Below, in pieces: positions 29,934 to 40,334 of a stretch of 64,000 bases of DNA. Numbering within the stretch: the stretch's first letter is position 1; the number at the start of each line of letters is the position of its first letter. A program made the translations under genes and the position numbers. Source of the stretch: Mycolicibacterium chlorophenolicum (GTDB lineage Bacteria > Actinomycetota > Actinomycetes > Mycobacteriales > Mycobacteriaceae); NCBI RefSeq assembly GCF_001044235.1, contig NZ_JYNL01000020.1:162096-226095 (forward strand), given 5' to 3'. Below the pieces are notes generated by a model, which worked only from the letters and a program-made list of their open reading frames with translations, was not told where the DNA came from and searched no databases.

Positions 29934-30740
29934 GTGGATGTGAGAACCCGTCGCGACCGCATCGAACACCGGGCCCGGGCCGCCCGCGAGATCAACTACG
30001 CGCAGCTGGCCGCTGAGTTCGACGTGTCCGAGATGACGATCCGGCGCGATGTCGAGGCCCTCGAGGCGCTCGGTGTCGTCCGCCGCGTCGTCGGCGGTGC
30101 GATCGCCGTGCAGGGCAAGGACACCGAGCCCGCCTTCGCCACCCGGATGGCCGACGCCGCCCAGGAGAAGATCCACATCGCCGAGGTGGTCGCGGACCTG
30201 ATCGGGGTGAACGAGACACTGATCCTCGACTCGGGCAGCACCGCTCTGGCCGTGGCGAACTCGCTCAAGGGCCGTGGACTCGGCCTGACCGTGGTGACCC
30301 CGAGCGTGCTCGCCGCGCTGGCACTGGTCGACGAACCCGACACCACCGTCGTGCTCACCGGCGGGCAGCTGCGCTCCGGCGAGCTGAGCCTGATCGGACC
30401 GGGCGCCGAGGACACGCTGGCCAACTACAACTGCGACACCTACGTCATGGGGGTGGCGGGCATCGACGGGGACCGCGGCATCTCCGATTACCACCAGGCC
30501 GAGAGCCGGGTGAAGCGCGCCGCGAGCCGCCGAGCCGACCGGGTGATCGTCGCCGCCGACAAGTCCAAGCTCGGCCGCGTGACCTTCGTCAGCATCGCCG
30601 CACTGGCCGAGGTCCAGGTCATCGTCAGCGACGGCGCACCCGACCATCCCACGCTGGCAGCCGCGCGCAACGCCGGCGTCGAGGTCATTTGCGTTGCCGC
30701 ACAGAGTGATGCACCGGCGACGGTGGCGGGCACCCGATGA
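29934..30740 (+). CDS. DeoR-family sugar-operon regulator
   Basis: 268 residues. The N-terminal helix-turn-helix is INYAQLAAEFDVSEMTIRRD (DeoR signature), the C-terminal domain has ILDSGSTALAVANSL and KSKLGR, the sugar-phosphate-binding ISOCOT-type fold. It probably represses this operon until a phosphorylated sugar binds. GTG 29934 is chosen because AGGAG lies about 11 bases upstream; the frame is open further up, to an ATG at 29817. It overlaps the kinase gene by four bases (ATGA), so regulator and kinase are co-transcribed. Confidence 0.88.
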   Translation: MDVRTRRDRIEHRARAAREINYAQLAAEFDVSEMTIRRDVEALEALGVVRRVVGGAIAVQGKDTEPAFATRMADAAQEKIHIAEVVADLIGVNETLILDSGSTALAVANSLKGRGLGLTVVTPSVLAALALVDEPDTTVVLTGGQLRSGELSLIGPGAEDTLANYNCDTYVMGVAGIDGDRGISDYHQAESRVKRAASRRADRVIVAADKSKLGRVTFVSIAALAEVQVIVSDGAPDHPTLAAARNAGVEVICVAAQSDAPATVAGTR

Positions 30741-32218
30741 CCCGGTACACCGTCGGCATCGACATCGGCACCACGGGCACCAAGACCGTGTTGATGGACG
30801 TGGACGCCGGAATCGTCGCGACCGCGACGCGTGAGACGGCGCTGCACTCCCCCGCCCCCGGCTTCGCCGAGGCCGACACCGACCAGTGGTACCGCAACGT
30901 GATCGAGTCGATCCGGGAAGTGCTCGCCGTCGGCGGTGCATCGCCCCAGCAGGTGGGTGCGGTGGCGACCTCGGGCATGGTGCCGGCCGTCATCCCCGTC
31001 GACGGCACGGGACGACCGCTGCGGCGCGCCATCCTCCAGAACGACGCCCGCGCCCATCGCGAGGTCACCGAGCTCGCCGCGGCGCTGACCGACACCGACC
31101 TGGTGCGCCTGACCGGTTCGGCCCTGACCCAGCAGTCCGTGGCGCCCACGACCGTGTGGCTGCGCGACAACGAACCCGACGTCTACGCCGGCACGGCACA
31201 CTGGCTGGGTTCCTACGACTGGGTGCTGTGTGCGCTGGGCGCGCCGGTGCACGTCGAACAGAACTGGGCGCTGGAGTCGGGACTGTTCGGCATCGGCGGC
31301 GAGACGGCCGACGCCGTCCTGCGCGCCGCTGCGCTCGACCCCGCGACGCTGCCGCCGGTCCGCCGTCCGGGAACTCAGGTCGGCGAGCTGAGCCGGGCCG
31401 CCGCCGAGGCCACCGGCCTGTCCGCGGGCACCGCGCTGGTGGTCGGCGGCGCCGACCACGTGCTCTCGGCGTTCGCCGCGGGGGTCAACGGCCCCGGCGA
31501 CGCGCTGGTCAAACTCGGTGGGGCAGGCGACATCCTGGTCGCCAGCGACGCCCCGGTCGTCGACGCACGGCTCTACCTCGACGCGCATCCGGTGCCCGGC
31601 CACTGGCTGCCCAACGGCTGCATGGCCACCAGCGGGAGCCTGATCCGCTGGTTCCAGACGCTCGTCGGCGGCGCGGCGCTGACCGACCTCGACGAGGAGG
31701 CGGCGGCCCGGCCGCCCGCCGAGATCCTGTGCCTGCCTTACTTTCTCGGTGAGAAGAGCCCGCTGCACGATCCCGACCTGCGTGGCGTGTTCGCCGGCAT
31801 GCATCTCGGCCACACCCGGGCCGACATGTACCGCGCGGTGCTCGAGGCCATCGCGTTCGGATTCCGTCACCACGTCGACGTTTTCGCCGACATCGGTATC
31901 CCACTGCACCGGGTGATGATCACCAACGGAGGCTCGACGTCGACGCTGTGGAAGCAGATCCACGCCGACGTGCTGGGGATGGAGATGAACCCCGTCCGCG
32001 GACACCCGGGAGCCTCGCTCGGTGCCGCCGTCATCGCCGCGGTCGGTGTCGGCGCCCTCGACGACTTCTCGGACGCGGCGCGCTTCATCACCCTCGACGA
32101 GCCCTACGCCCCCGATTCCGCCCGGCGCGCGGCCTACGACACCGCGTACGCCACGTGGCGTGACCTCGGCACCGCGATGACCCCGATCTCCCACGCTATC
32201 GCCCGCAACACCCGATGA
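30737..32218 (+). CDS. FGGY-family carbohydrate kinase (xylulokinase/gluconokinase type)
   Basis: 493 residues. ATP site YTVGIDIGTTGTKTVLMD at the N-terminus; middle segment QNDARAH; ALVKLGGAGDIL; the FGGY signature region around PYFLGEKSPLHDPDLRGVFAG; and GGSTSTLWKQIHADVLG in the C-terminal domain. It phosphorylates a pentose, pentulose, polyol or gluconate-like substrate after uptake. The exact sugar cannot be read from sequence. It lies between the DeoR regulator and the ABC importer, implying that its product is the inducer. Confidence 0.88.
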   Translation: MTRYTVGIDIGTTGTKTVLMDVDAGIVATATRETALHSPAPGFAEADTDQWYRNVIESIREVLAVGGASPQQVGAVATSGMVPAVIPVDGTGRPLRRAILQNDARAHREVTELAAALTDTDLVRLTGSALTQQSVAPTTVWLRDNEPDVYAGTAHWLGSYDWVLCALGAPVHVEQNWALESGLFGIGGETADAVLRAAALDPATLPPVRRPGTQVGELSRAAAEATGLSAGTALVVGGADHVLSAFAAGVNGPGDALVKLGGAGDILVASDAPVVDARLYLDAHPVPGHWLPNGCMATSGSLIRWFQTLVGGAALTDLDEEAAARPPAEILCLPYFLGEKSPLHDPDLRGVFAGMHLGHTRADMYRAVLEAIAFGFRHHVDVFADIGIPLHRVMITNGGSTSTLWKQIHADVLGMEMNPVRGHPGASLGAAVIAAVGVGALDDFSDAARFITLDEPYAPDSARRAAYDTAYATWRDLGTAMTPISHAIARNTR

Positions 32219-32234
32219 AAGGAACAGTGCAGCA

Positions 32235-33560
32235 ATGAGATTCAGTCAAATTCCCACCCCCCGGCGGGGTGGCGGGATCGCCTACTCCGCCGTCCTGGCA
32301 TTGCTGGCCGTCATCGCGATGGTGCTGTCGGGCTGCGCCGGTAGCGGTGGTCCCGAGCAGACACAGGCCACCGGCACCGGCGAGGTCGCCAAGGACACCT
32401 CGGGCACCGTGCGCATCCTGATGGAGAACGTGCCCGACACCGACATCGTCAAGTCGATGGTGGCCGATTTCAACAAGAGCTACCCCGACGTCAAGGTCGA
32501 CATCGAATCGCTGACCTACGACCAGATGCGGGACAAGCTGGTGTCCTCGTTCCAGTCGTCGTCACCGAATTACGACCTGATCGTGGTGGACAACCCGTGG
32601 ATGGTCGACTTCGCCAATGCGAAGTTCCTGCAGCCGCTCGACGCGCGCATCGACAGCACCCCGGACTACGACGCCGCCGACTTCTTCAAGCCCCTGACCG
32701 ACATCACCACCGTCGACGGGGTGCGCTACGGCGTGCCGTTCTACAACTACGCACTCGGATACCTCTACAACACCGACGATCTGGCCGCCGCCAACCAGAA
32801 GGTGCCCACCACGCTCGACGAACTGGTCGCCACCAGCAAGGCACTCAAGACCCCCGAGCGCGCCGGTATCGCGATGCAGCCCCAGCGCGGCTACAAGATC
32901 TTCGAGGAGTGGGGCAACTGGCTCTTCGCCGCGGGCGGGTCGATCTACGACGCCGACGGCAAGGTCACGCTGAACACCCCGGAGGCCAAGCGGGCGCTGG
33001 AGGCCTACATCGACACCTACAAGACCGCGGCACCGGCCAACAGCCTGAACTGGAGCATGGACGAGGCGCAGCGTTCCGTCTCGGCCAACCAGTCGGCGTC
33101 GATGATCAATTACAACTGGCAGCTGCCCGCCCTCAACGAGCCCGGCTCGGGTCCGGCCGCCGGCAAGATCAAGCTCGCCCCGATCCCCGGCGGCAAGCAG
33201 GTGCTGGGGTCGTGGAGCTGGGCGATCCCCGCCAACTCCGCGAGCTCCGACGCCGCCTGGGCGTTCGCCTCGTGGATCACCGCCAAGCCCAACGACGTCG
33301 CGCGCGTCGAGAAGGGCGGCGCCGCGATCCGCAAGAGCACCCTGGCCGATCCGGCTGTGCTGCAGGGCAAGTTCGGCGAGGAGTACTACAAGACGGTCGA
33401 GCAACTGCTGGCCAACTCGGCGCCGCTGAGCCAGGGTCCCAGCGGCGAGGAGATGATCCAGGCCGTCGGCACCGAACTCAACGAAGCGGTGGCCGGCACC
33501 AAGAGCGTCGACGACGCGCTCGCCGCCGCGCAGGAACAGGCCGAGAAGATCCAGGGCTAG
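32235..33560 (+). CDS. ABC transporter sugar-binding lipoprotein
   Basis: 441 residues. A signal peptide with a hydrophobic core at about residues 16-31 ends in the lipobox LSGC (Cys about residue 34), so the mature protein is membrane-anchored outside the cell membrane. The rest is a family 1 solute-binding protein (MalE/UgpB type): VKVDIESLTYDQMRDKL, YDLIVVDNPWMVDFA and VPFYNYALGYLYNTDDL. It delivers the sugar to the two permeases that follow. AAAGGAA upstream of the ATG is a good ribosome site. Confidence 0.92.
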   Translation: MRFSQIPTPRRGGGIAYSAVLALLAVIAMVLSGCAGSGGPEQTQATGTGEVAKDTSGTVRILMENVPDTDIVKSMVADFNKSYPDVKVDIESLTYDQMRDKLVSSFQSSSPNYDLIVVDNPWMVDFANAKFLQPLDARIDSTPDYDAADFFKPLTDITTVDGVRYGVPFYNYALGYLYNTDDLAAANQKVPTTLDELVATSKALKTPERAGIAMQPQRGYKIFEEWGNWLFAAGGSIYDADGKVTLNTPEAKRALEAYIDTYKTAAPANSLNWSMDEAQRSVSANQSASMINYNWQLPALNEPGSGPAAGKIKLAPIPGGKQVLGSWSWAIPANSASSDAAWAFASWITAKPNDVARVEKGGAAIRKSTLADPAVLQGKFGEEYYKTVEQLLANSAPLSQGPSGEEMIQAVGTELNEAVAGTKSVDDALAAAQEQAEKIQG

Positions 33561-33615
33561 CCGCCCACCCCGAGAACCGGAAGCCGACCACCCCCCGAAA
33601 GGAGCGCAGACCGCC

Positions 33616-34479
33616 GTGAAATTCCACCATGGCATGGTCGCCCCCCTCGTCGCCCTTTTCGTCGGGGTGGTCGGTTTCCCTCTCGCGTACGCCGCCTACC
33701 TGAGCATCACCGACTACAAGCTCACCGACCGCGGGTCGCCGTCGATCGTCGGCGCCGACAACTACGCCGCGACGTTCGGCGACGCCGCGTTCTGGCACGC
33801 GTTCGGCACCACCGCGGTGTTCGTCGCCGTGGCGGTCGGCTTCGAGCTGATCATCGGATTGGCGATCGCGCTGGCGCTGCAGAAGCAGCGCTGGGCCCGC
33901 GATGTGACGCGGTCGATGCTGCTGGCGCCGATGTTCATCACCCCGATCGCCGTCGGACTGACCTTCCGGTTCCTGCTCAACGATCAGCTCGGCGCGATTC
34001 CGGAGATGCTGCGCGCCATCGGCATCGACTACGACTTCTTCGGCCCCGGGCGGGCGCTGTTCACGATCGCGTTCATCGATGTGTGGCAGTGGACCCCGTT
34101 CATGGTGCTGCTGCTGCTCGCCGGCCTGGAATCGATTCCGCGCGAACCGCTCGACGCCGCACGCGTGGACGGCGCGGGCGGACTCTACGTACTGCGCCGG
34201 GTCACGCTGCCGCTGCTGGCGCCGGTGCTGGTGGTCGCGATACTGCTGCGCTGCCTGGACGCGATGAAGGTGTTCGAGTACGTCTTCGCGACCACGCGCG
34301 GCGGGCCGGGCACCGAAACCGAGACACTGCAGTACTTCATCTACCAGACGGGGATCCAGTTCTTCCGCCTCGGCTCCGCGTCGTCGATGGCGTTCGTGGT
34401 GCTCGTCGTCGTGCTGACGGTCATCGTGTTCGCCTTCCGCCGGATGGAAAAGGCTCGCGAGAATGGACAGGCGCGATGA
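33616..34479 (+). CDS. ABC sugar transporter permease (MalF/UgpA type)
   Basis: 287 residues, GTG start with AGGAG upstream. Six membrane segments are visible, beginning at about residue 8 (VAPLVALFVGVVGFPLAYA). The EAA loop that docks the ATPase appears as IPREPLDAARVDGAGG at about 175-190. It pairs with the next permease, whose ATG overlaps its TGA by four bases, to form the inner-membrane channel of a CUT1-type importer. Confidence 0.92.
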   Translation: MKFHHGMVAPLVALFVGVVGFPLAYAAYLSITDYKLTDRGSPSIVGADNYAATFGDAAFWHAFGTTAVFVAVAVGFELIIGLAIALALQKQRWARDVTRSMLLAPMFITPIAVGLTFRFLLNDQLGAIPEMLRAIGIDYDFFGPGRALFTIAFIDVWQWTPFMVLLLLAGLESIPREPLDAARVDGAGGLYVLRRVTLPLLAPVLVVAILLRCLDAMKVFEYVFATTRGGPGTETETLQYFIYQTGIQFFRLGSASSMAFVVLVVVLTVIVFAFRRMEKARENGQAR

Positions 34480-35291
34480 CCCGTTCCCGGATGGTCACCG
34501 CGTTGCGGGTGGCGCTGCTTTGGGCGGCGGGCATCACCGTCGCCTTCCCCCTGGCGTGGATCGCGCTGGCGAGCGTGAAAAACCCTCAGCAGCTCAATGA
34601 TCCGTTTCTGCTGCACTTCACGCCGACGCTGGCGAGCTGGCGCAACGTGCTGGACTCGGGGATCCTCGGTGCCGCCGGCCGCAGCGCCCTGGTCGCCCTG
34701 GTCACCGTCGGCATCAGTGTCGTCGTCGGCAGCATGGGCGCCTATGCGATCGCCCGGTTCCGGGCCGGCGGGACGCTGACCCGGTTCGGGATGCTCGCCG
34801 CGCAGGTGCTGCCGCCGGCGGTACTGGTGTTCCCGTTCCTGACGATGGCCTACGCGCTGCGGCTGACCGACACGCTGGTGCCGGTCATCTTCGCGCACCT
34901 GAGTTTCGTTCTGCCCGTGGTCACCTGGTTCCTGATCGGGTTCTTCGAGGCGGTGCCGCGCTCGCTCGAGGAGCAGGCCCAGGTCGACGGGTTCACCCGG
35001 TTCGCCGCGTTCCGGCTGGTGGTACTGCCCCAGGTGCTGCCCGGGATCGGCGCCTCGGCGATCTTCGGGTTCACGCTGTCGTGGAACGACCTGTTCTACG
35101 GGCTGATCCTGGCGCCGGGCAAAGCGGCGATCCTGCCGGTGGCGATCGCCGGTTTCAACACGTTCCGCGGGGTGCAGATCGGCTCGATGAGCGCGGCGAT
35201 CCTCATCGCGGTCATCCCCGTCGTCGTCGCGAGTTTCTTCATCCAACGCAGGCTGGTGCAGGGCATCAGCGGCGGCGCGGTGAAGTTCTAG
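34476..35291 (+). CDS. ABC sugar transporter permease (MalG/UgpE type)
   Basis: 271 residues. Six membrane segments start at about residue 10 (VALLWAAGITVAFPLAWIAL). The EAA loop is VPRSLEEQAQVDGFTR. It is the second half of the heterodimeric permease and overlaps the first by ATGA. The ATPase gene follows after nine bases. Confidence 0.92.
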   Translation: MTRSRMVTALRVALLWAAGITVAFPLAWIALASVKNPQQLNDPFLLHFTPTLASWRNVLDSGILGAAGRSALVALVTVGISVVVGSMGAYAIARFRAGGTLTRFGMLAAQVLPPAVLVFPFLTMAYALRLTDTLVPVIFAHLSFVLPVVTWFLIGFFEAVPRSLEEQAQVDGFTRFAAFRLVVLPQVLPGIGASAIFGFTLSWNDLFYGLILAPGKAAILPVAIAGFNTFRGVQIGSMSAAILIAVIPVVVASFFIQRRLVQGISGGAVKF

Positions 35292-35300
35292 GAAGGGCTC

Positions 35301-36388
<1,088 letters not shown>

Positions 36389-36392
<4 letters not shown>

Positions 36393-37159
36393 GCAGAACA
36401 GCGGTGGTGACCGGCGCAGGGTCGGGCATCGGACGCGCCATCGCCCACGCACTGGCACAACGGGATTGGCGCGTGGTCGTCACCGACCTCGACGGCGACG
36501 CCGCAGAAAGCGTCGCGACGGCCCTGCCCCATCAGGACGCCGGTCACGAGTCCGCGGCCCTGGACGTGACGTCCGCCGACGCGGCGTCGGCCGTCGCCGC
36601 CGACGTCGCCTCCCGGCTGGGACTGCACGCCTGGGTCAGCAACGCGGGCATCTCGTTCATGCACCGCTTCCTCGACGCACCCGTCGAGCGCTACGAGCAG
36701 ACGATGGCGGTCAACCTCAAGGGCGTGTTCGTGTGCGGGCAGGCCGCCGCGCGGGAGATGGTCCGCACCGGCGTGGCCGGTGCGATCGTCAACACCGCCT
36801 CGATGGCGGGCAAGCAGGGCCGGGTCCCGTTCCTGTCCGATTACGTCGCCTCCAAGTTCGGTGTCGTGGGCCTCACCCAGGCGATGGCCTACGAGCTCGG
36901 CGAGCACGGCATCACCGTGAACTGCGTCTGCCCCGGATTCGTCGAAACACCCATGCAGTCACGGGAATTGGAGTGGGAGGCCGAGCTGCGCGGCACCACC
37001 GCGGATGGAGTCCGGGACATGATGATCGCCGACACTCCGCTGGGCCGGCTCGAGCAGCCCGAGGACGTGGCGCGCGCGGTGGCCTTCCTGGTCTCCGAGG
37101 ACGCCCGCTTCATCACCGGGGAGGCGCTCGCCGTCAACGGTGGTGCCTACATGGACTGA
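36389..37159 (+). CDS. Short-chain dehydrogenase (sugar/polyol dehydrogenase candidate)
   Basis: 256 residues. GAGSGIGRAIAHAL cofactor loop, SNAGISF, and catalytic Ser (ASMAGKQG) with YVASKFG; the C-terminus ends in INGG-like AVNGGAYMD. Asp after strand 2 (VVTDLDGDA) points to NAD+ rather than NADP+. In this operon it would interconvert a polyol and a ketose, before or after phosphorylation by the FGGY kinase. It overlaps the transporter ATPase by ATGA. Confidence 0.88.
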
Positions 37160-37209
37160 GCACGGTCCACAGACCCGACGTCACCCGTTTTGAGAGAAAG
37201 GCACCTTCA

Positions 37210-38031
37210 GTGACCACCACCTGGCTCGATGAGGTCTTCCGCGTCGCCAAACCCGTCATCGCGATGCTGCACCTGTCCGCGCTGCCCGGCGACCCCGGCT
37301 ACGACTCCGCAGGCGGCATCGCCGCCGTGGTGGAGCGGGCCCGGGCCGAACTCGATGCGCTGCAGAGCGGCGGCGTCGACGGCATCATGATCAGCAACGA
37401 GTTCAGCCTGCCCTACCTCACCAAGACCGAACCGATCACGGCGATCACGATGGCCCGCATCATCGGCGAACTGCTGCCAGAGATCTCGGTGCCGTACGGC
37501 GTGAACGTGTTGTGGGACGGGCGCGCGTCCATCGATCTGGCGGTCGCCACCGGTGCGTCGTTCGTCCGCGAGATCTTCACCGGCGTGTACGCCAGCGACT
37601 TCGGGCTGTGGGACACCAATGTCGGCGAGGTGGCCCGGCACCGCGCCCGGGTCGGCGGCGCCGGGGTGAAGCTGCTGTTCAACATCGTGCCGGAATCGGC
37701 GCAGTATCTGGCCGATCGGGATCTGGCGGCCATCACGCGCACCACCGTGTTCGCGACGCTGCCCGACGCGATCTGCGTCTCGGGCGCCACCGCCGGCTCC
37801 CCCACCGACACCGAGGCGCTGAAGGTGGTCAAGGAGGCCGCGGGCGATGTGCCGGTGTTCGTCAACACCGGGGTGCGGGCCGAGAACGTCGCGGCCCAGC
37901 TGTCCGTCGCCGACGGCGCCGTGGTCGGCACCTACTTCAAGGCCGACGGTGTCTTCGGCAATGCCGCCGAGAAGTCACGGGTCGAGGAACTCATGAGCGC
38001 TGCGAAGGAGTTCCGCGCTCAGCTCTCCTGA
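37210..38031 (+). CDS. BtpA/SgcQ family TIM-barrel protein
   Basis: 273 residues, GTG start with GAGAAAGG upstream. PVIAMLHLSALPGDPGY at the N-terminus, GVDGIMISNEFSLPY, YGVNVLWDGRASIDLA, FVREIFTGVYASDFGLW and VFVNTGVRAENV are the conserved blocks of the BtpA/SgcQ family. BtpA is a photosystem I biogenesis factor in cyanobacteria; SgcQ sits in an E. coli sugar operon and has no proven activity. In a sugar operon an aldolase-like role is plausible. The last 41 bases overlap the convergent HxlR gene. Confidence 0.85.
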   Translation: MTTTWLDEVFRVAKPVIAMLHLSALPGDPGYDSAGGIAAVVERARAELDALQSGGVDGIMISNEFSLPYLTKTEPITAITMARIIGELLPEISVPYGVNVLWDGRASIDLAVATGASFVREIFTGVYASDFGLWDTNVGEVARHRARVGGAGVKLLFNIVPESAQYLADRDLAAITRTTVFATLPDAICVSGATAGSPTDTEALKVVKEAAGDVPVFVNTGVRAENVAAQLSVADGAVVGTYFKADGVFGNAAEKSRVEELMSAAKEFRAQLS

Positions 38032-38488
38032 CCAGCCGCACGCCGAGCTCGTCGGCGGGCACCCGGTGCCCCTCGGCGCACACCACCTCGACGCCGGCCT
38101 GCGCGCCGCACCCCAGATGGGTCAGCCGAAGTGGCGTGTCGCCGAGGTGTTTCCGGCCCCACTCGAACATCGCCCACACCACGGGCATGAAGTCGGTGCC
38201 GGCCTCGGTCAGCACGTATTCGTCCCGGACGCGCTGTCCGGGCTCACGGTAGGGCTGCTTGGCCAGCAGCCCCGCCTCGACGAGCTCGGACAGGCGCGCC
38301 GACGTGGCGGCCTTGGTGATTCCGACGCGGCGCGCGAAGTCGTCGAATCGGGTGGTTCCGTAGTAGGCCTCCCGCATGATCAGCATCGCCGATTTGGTGC
38401 CCACCAGCCCCATCGTCTTCTCGATCGCGCAATGGCCGACCGCCGACCACGAGTCGCGGTCGGTCAGCGGCCCCTGCAGCACTGTCAT
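37991..38488 (-). CDS. HxlR-family transcriptional regulator
   Basis: 165 residues. Winged helix with CAIEKTMGLVGTKSAMLIMR, then TRFDDFARRVGITKAATSARLSELVEAG, the HxlR core, and YVLTEAGTDFMPVVWAM. Two cysteines (HLGCGAQAG, VVCAEGH) in the C-terminal tail may bind metal or sense redox state. ATG 38488 has GGGGAG eight bases upstream; a GTG at 38497 is in frame. It is divergent from the thiolase, with a near-perfect 21-base palindrome between them. Confidence 0.86.
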   Translation of the reverse strand: MTVLQGPLTDRDSWSAVGHCAIEKTMGLVGTKSAMLIMREAYYGTTRFDDFARRVGITKAATSARLSELVEAGLLAKQPYREPGQRVRDEYVLTEAGTDFMPVVWAMFEWGRKHLGDTPLRLTHLGCGAQAGVEVVCAEGHRVPADELGVRLVRRAERGTPSQRS

Positions 38489-38522
38489 GTAGATCACTCC
38501 CCTGCTGGGTTGTTGTCAGTGA

Positions 38523-38543
38523 ACTCAGGTGTTACATCTGAGT
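38523..38543. promoter_or_regulatory. 21-base palindrome between HxlR and thiolase genes, probable operator
   Basis: The arms ACTCAG (38523-38528) and CTGAGT (38538-38543) are perfectly inverted; inside, TGT and ACA also pair around a central T, giving nine of ten matched positions. A further ACTCAG half-site is at 38556-38561. TATAGAAC, a -10-like stretch, starts at 38543 next to it. This is a strong candidate HxlR operator controlling both divergent genes. Confidence 0.6.
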
Positions 38544-38585
38544 ATAGAACGCAGTACTCAGCGACGAGTCTCAGGAGGATCCCTC

Positions 38586-39770
38586 ATGGCCGGATATTCA
38601 GACCGCGACGCCGTCATCGTCGGCGCGGTACGCACCCCCGTCGGCAAGGGCAAGGCCAGCGGCGCGCTGCACGAGGTGCTGCCCGCCGATCTGCTCGCCC
38701 ACAGCCTCCGTGAACTCCTCACCCGCACCGGGGTCGACCCCGTCGAGGTCGAGGACGTCATCGCAGGCGCCGTCACCCAGGTGGGCGACCAGGCGGTCAA
38801 CATCGCCCGAAATGCATTGCTGGGAGCGGGTTTTCCCGAGAGTGTGCCGGGAACCACCGTGGACCGGCAGTGTGGCAGCAGCCAGCAGGCGATCAGCTTC
38901 GCCGCGCAGGGTGTGCTCGCGGGGGCGTATGACGTCGTCATCGCCGCCGGCGTGGAGTCGATGAGCCGGGTGCCGATGGGATCATCGGTGCTTCCCGGCA
39001 GTAACCCGTTCGGAACCGGCATGGCGCAACGCTATCCCGAAGGGCTGGTGGCCCAGGGCATCAGCGCCGAGTTGATCGCCGCCCGGTGGAACCTGTCGCG
39101 CACCGAACTCGACGAGTTCTCCGCCGAGAGCCACCAGAAGGCCGCCCGGGCGACCAAGGACGGCCTCTTCGACGCCGAACTGGCCCCCATCGCCGGACTG
39201 GCGACCGACGAGATCATCCGCCCCGACACCACGATCGAGACGCTGGCCGGGCTGCGGCCGGCGTTCTACAACGAGGCAATCGGCGCCCGGTTCCCGCAGA
39301 TCGGCTGGGAGATCACGCCGGGCAACAGCTCGCCGCTGTCCGACGGCAGCGCCGCGGTGATGATCACCAGCGGAGCGGCCGCGCGCCGGCTCGGGCTGAC
39401 GCCGCTGGCCCGCATCCACACCACGGTGGCCGTCGGCTCCGACCCGCTGTACATGCTGACCGGCGTCATCCCGGCGACCGAGAAGGTGTTGTCCCGGGCC
39501 GGGCTCGACCTGTCGGACATCGACCTGTTCGAGGTCAACGAGGCGTTCGCGCCCGTCGTGCTGGCATGGGCGCGCGACACCGGCGCCGATCTGTCCCGCA
39601 CCAACGTCAACGGCGGCGCCATCGCGATCGGCCACCCGCTGGGTGCGAGCGGCGCCCGCATCATGACCACGCTGGTCAACGCCCTGCAGCAGCGCGACGG
39701 CCGCTATGCGCTGCAGACCATGTGCGAGGGCGGCGGCATGGCCAACGCCACCATCATCGAGCGTCTCTAG
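38586..39770 (+). CDS. Acetyl-CoA acetyltransferase / thiolase
   Basis: 394 residues, start fixed by AGGAGG upstream of ATG 38586. Acyl-accepting Cys96 in TVDRQCGSSQQ, the GHPLGASGARI histidine and the final CEGGGMANA cysteine complete the thiolase triad. ESMSRVPMGS and NEAFAPVVLAW are further family signatures. It makes or cleaves beta-ketoacyl-CoA. FadA-type beta-oxidation and biosynthetic thiolases cannot be told apart here. Divergent HxlR control suggests inducible use, perhaps by a xenobiotic or aldehyde-like signal. Confidence 0.92.
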   Translation: MAGYSDRDAVIVGAVRTPVGKGKASGALHEVLPADLLAHSLRELLTRTGVDPVEVEDVIAGAVTQVGDQAVNIARNALLGAGFPESVPGTTVDRQCGSSQQAISFAAQGVLAGAYDVVIAAGVESMSRVPMGSSVLPGSNPFGTGMAQRYPEGLVAQGISAELIAARWNLSRTELDEFSAESHQKAARATKDGLFDAELAPIAGLATDEIIRPDTTIETLAGLRPAFYNEAIGARFPQIGWEITPGNSSPLSDGSAAVMITSGAAARRLGLTPLARIHTTVAVGSDPLYMLTGVIPATEKVLSRAGLDLSDIDLFEVNEAFAPVVLAWARDTGADLSRTNVNGGAIAIGHPLGASGARIMTTLVNALQQRDGRYALQTMCEGGGMANATIIERL

Positions 39771-39771
39771 A

Positions 39772-40224
39772 TCACACGCGGACGAGCTCGAAGAGCGGGA
39801 TCACCCGCTCGGTCTTGGCCTGGTACTCGCCGAACTGCGGGGCCTTCTCGACCACCCGCGGATACAGCGCGTCCCGCTCGTCGCGCGGCAGCTCTCGGGC
39901 TTCGGCGTCGTAGGACTCGGTGCCGATCTCGACCCGGACCCTCGGCTGGGCGCGCATGTTGTGCACCCACGCCGGGGCCTTCGGGGCGCCGCCGAACGAA
40001 CCGGCGATCAGGATCCGGCCGTTGATGTCGAAGTACACCAGCGGCGAGATCCGCGGCTGCCCGGACTTCGCACCCACGGTGGTCAACAGCACCAGGTCCG
40101 AGCCGGCGAACATGCCGCCGACCACACCGCCGTTGGCGCGGAACTCCTCGACCACCTTCCTGTTCATCTCGTCGAGGGCGTTCGGGTCGGCCACCAGGTC
40201 GTCTGAGTTGAATTCTTCGCTCAT
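39772..40224 (-). CDS. F420 (deazaflavin)-dependent nitroreductase/quinone reductase family protein
   Basis: 150 residues, DDN-type split-beta-barrel protein. The conserved block VGGMFAGSDLVLLTTVGAKS, then SPLVYFDINGRILI, GAPKAPAWVHNM and YDAEARELP define the family; the C-terminus is YQAKTERVIPLFELVRV. Such proteins use reduced F420 to reduce quinones, nitroaromatics or other compounds near the membrane. It converges on the thiolase with one base between stops, and a paralogue lies beyond the BVMO gene at 42896-43345. Confidence 0.9.
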   Translation of the reverse strand: MSEEFNSDDLVADPNALDEMNRKVVEEFRANGGVVGGMFAGSDLVLLTTVGAKSGQPRISPLVYFDINGRILIAGSFGGAPKAPAWVHNMRAQPRVRVEIGTESYDAEARELPRDERDALYPRVVEKAPQFGEYQAKTERVIPLFELVRV

Positions 40225-40334
40225 GACCGGTCACGACCGCCTCCGGCGAGGATCTATTCCCCGACGGGTTCTCACGGCGAGAGAAAACGCGCGAAACGCT
40301 TCCGTGCACGATCTCCGCGGCGGACGATGCAGGG

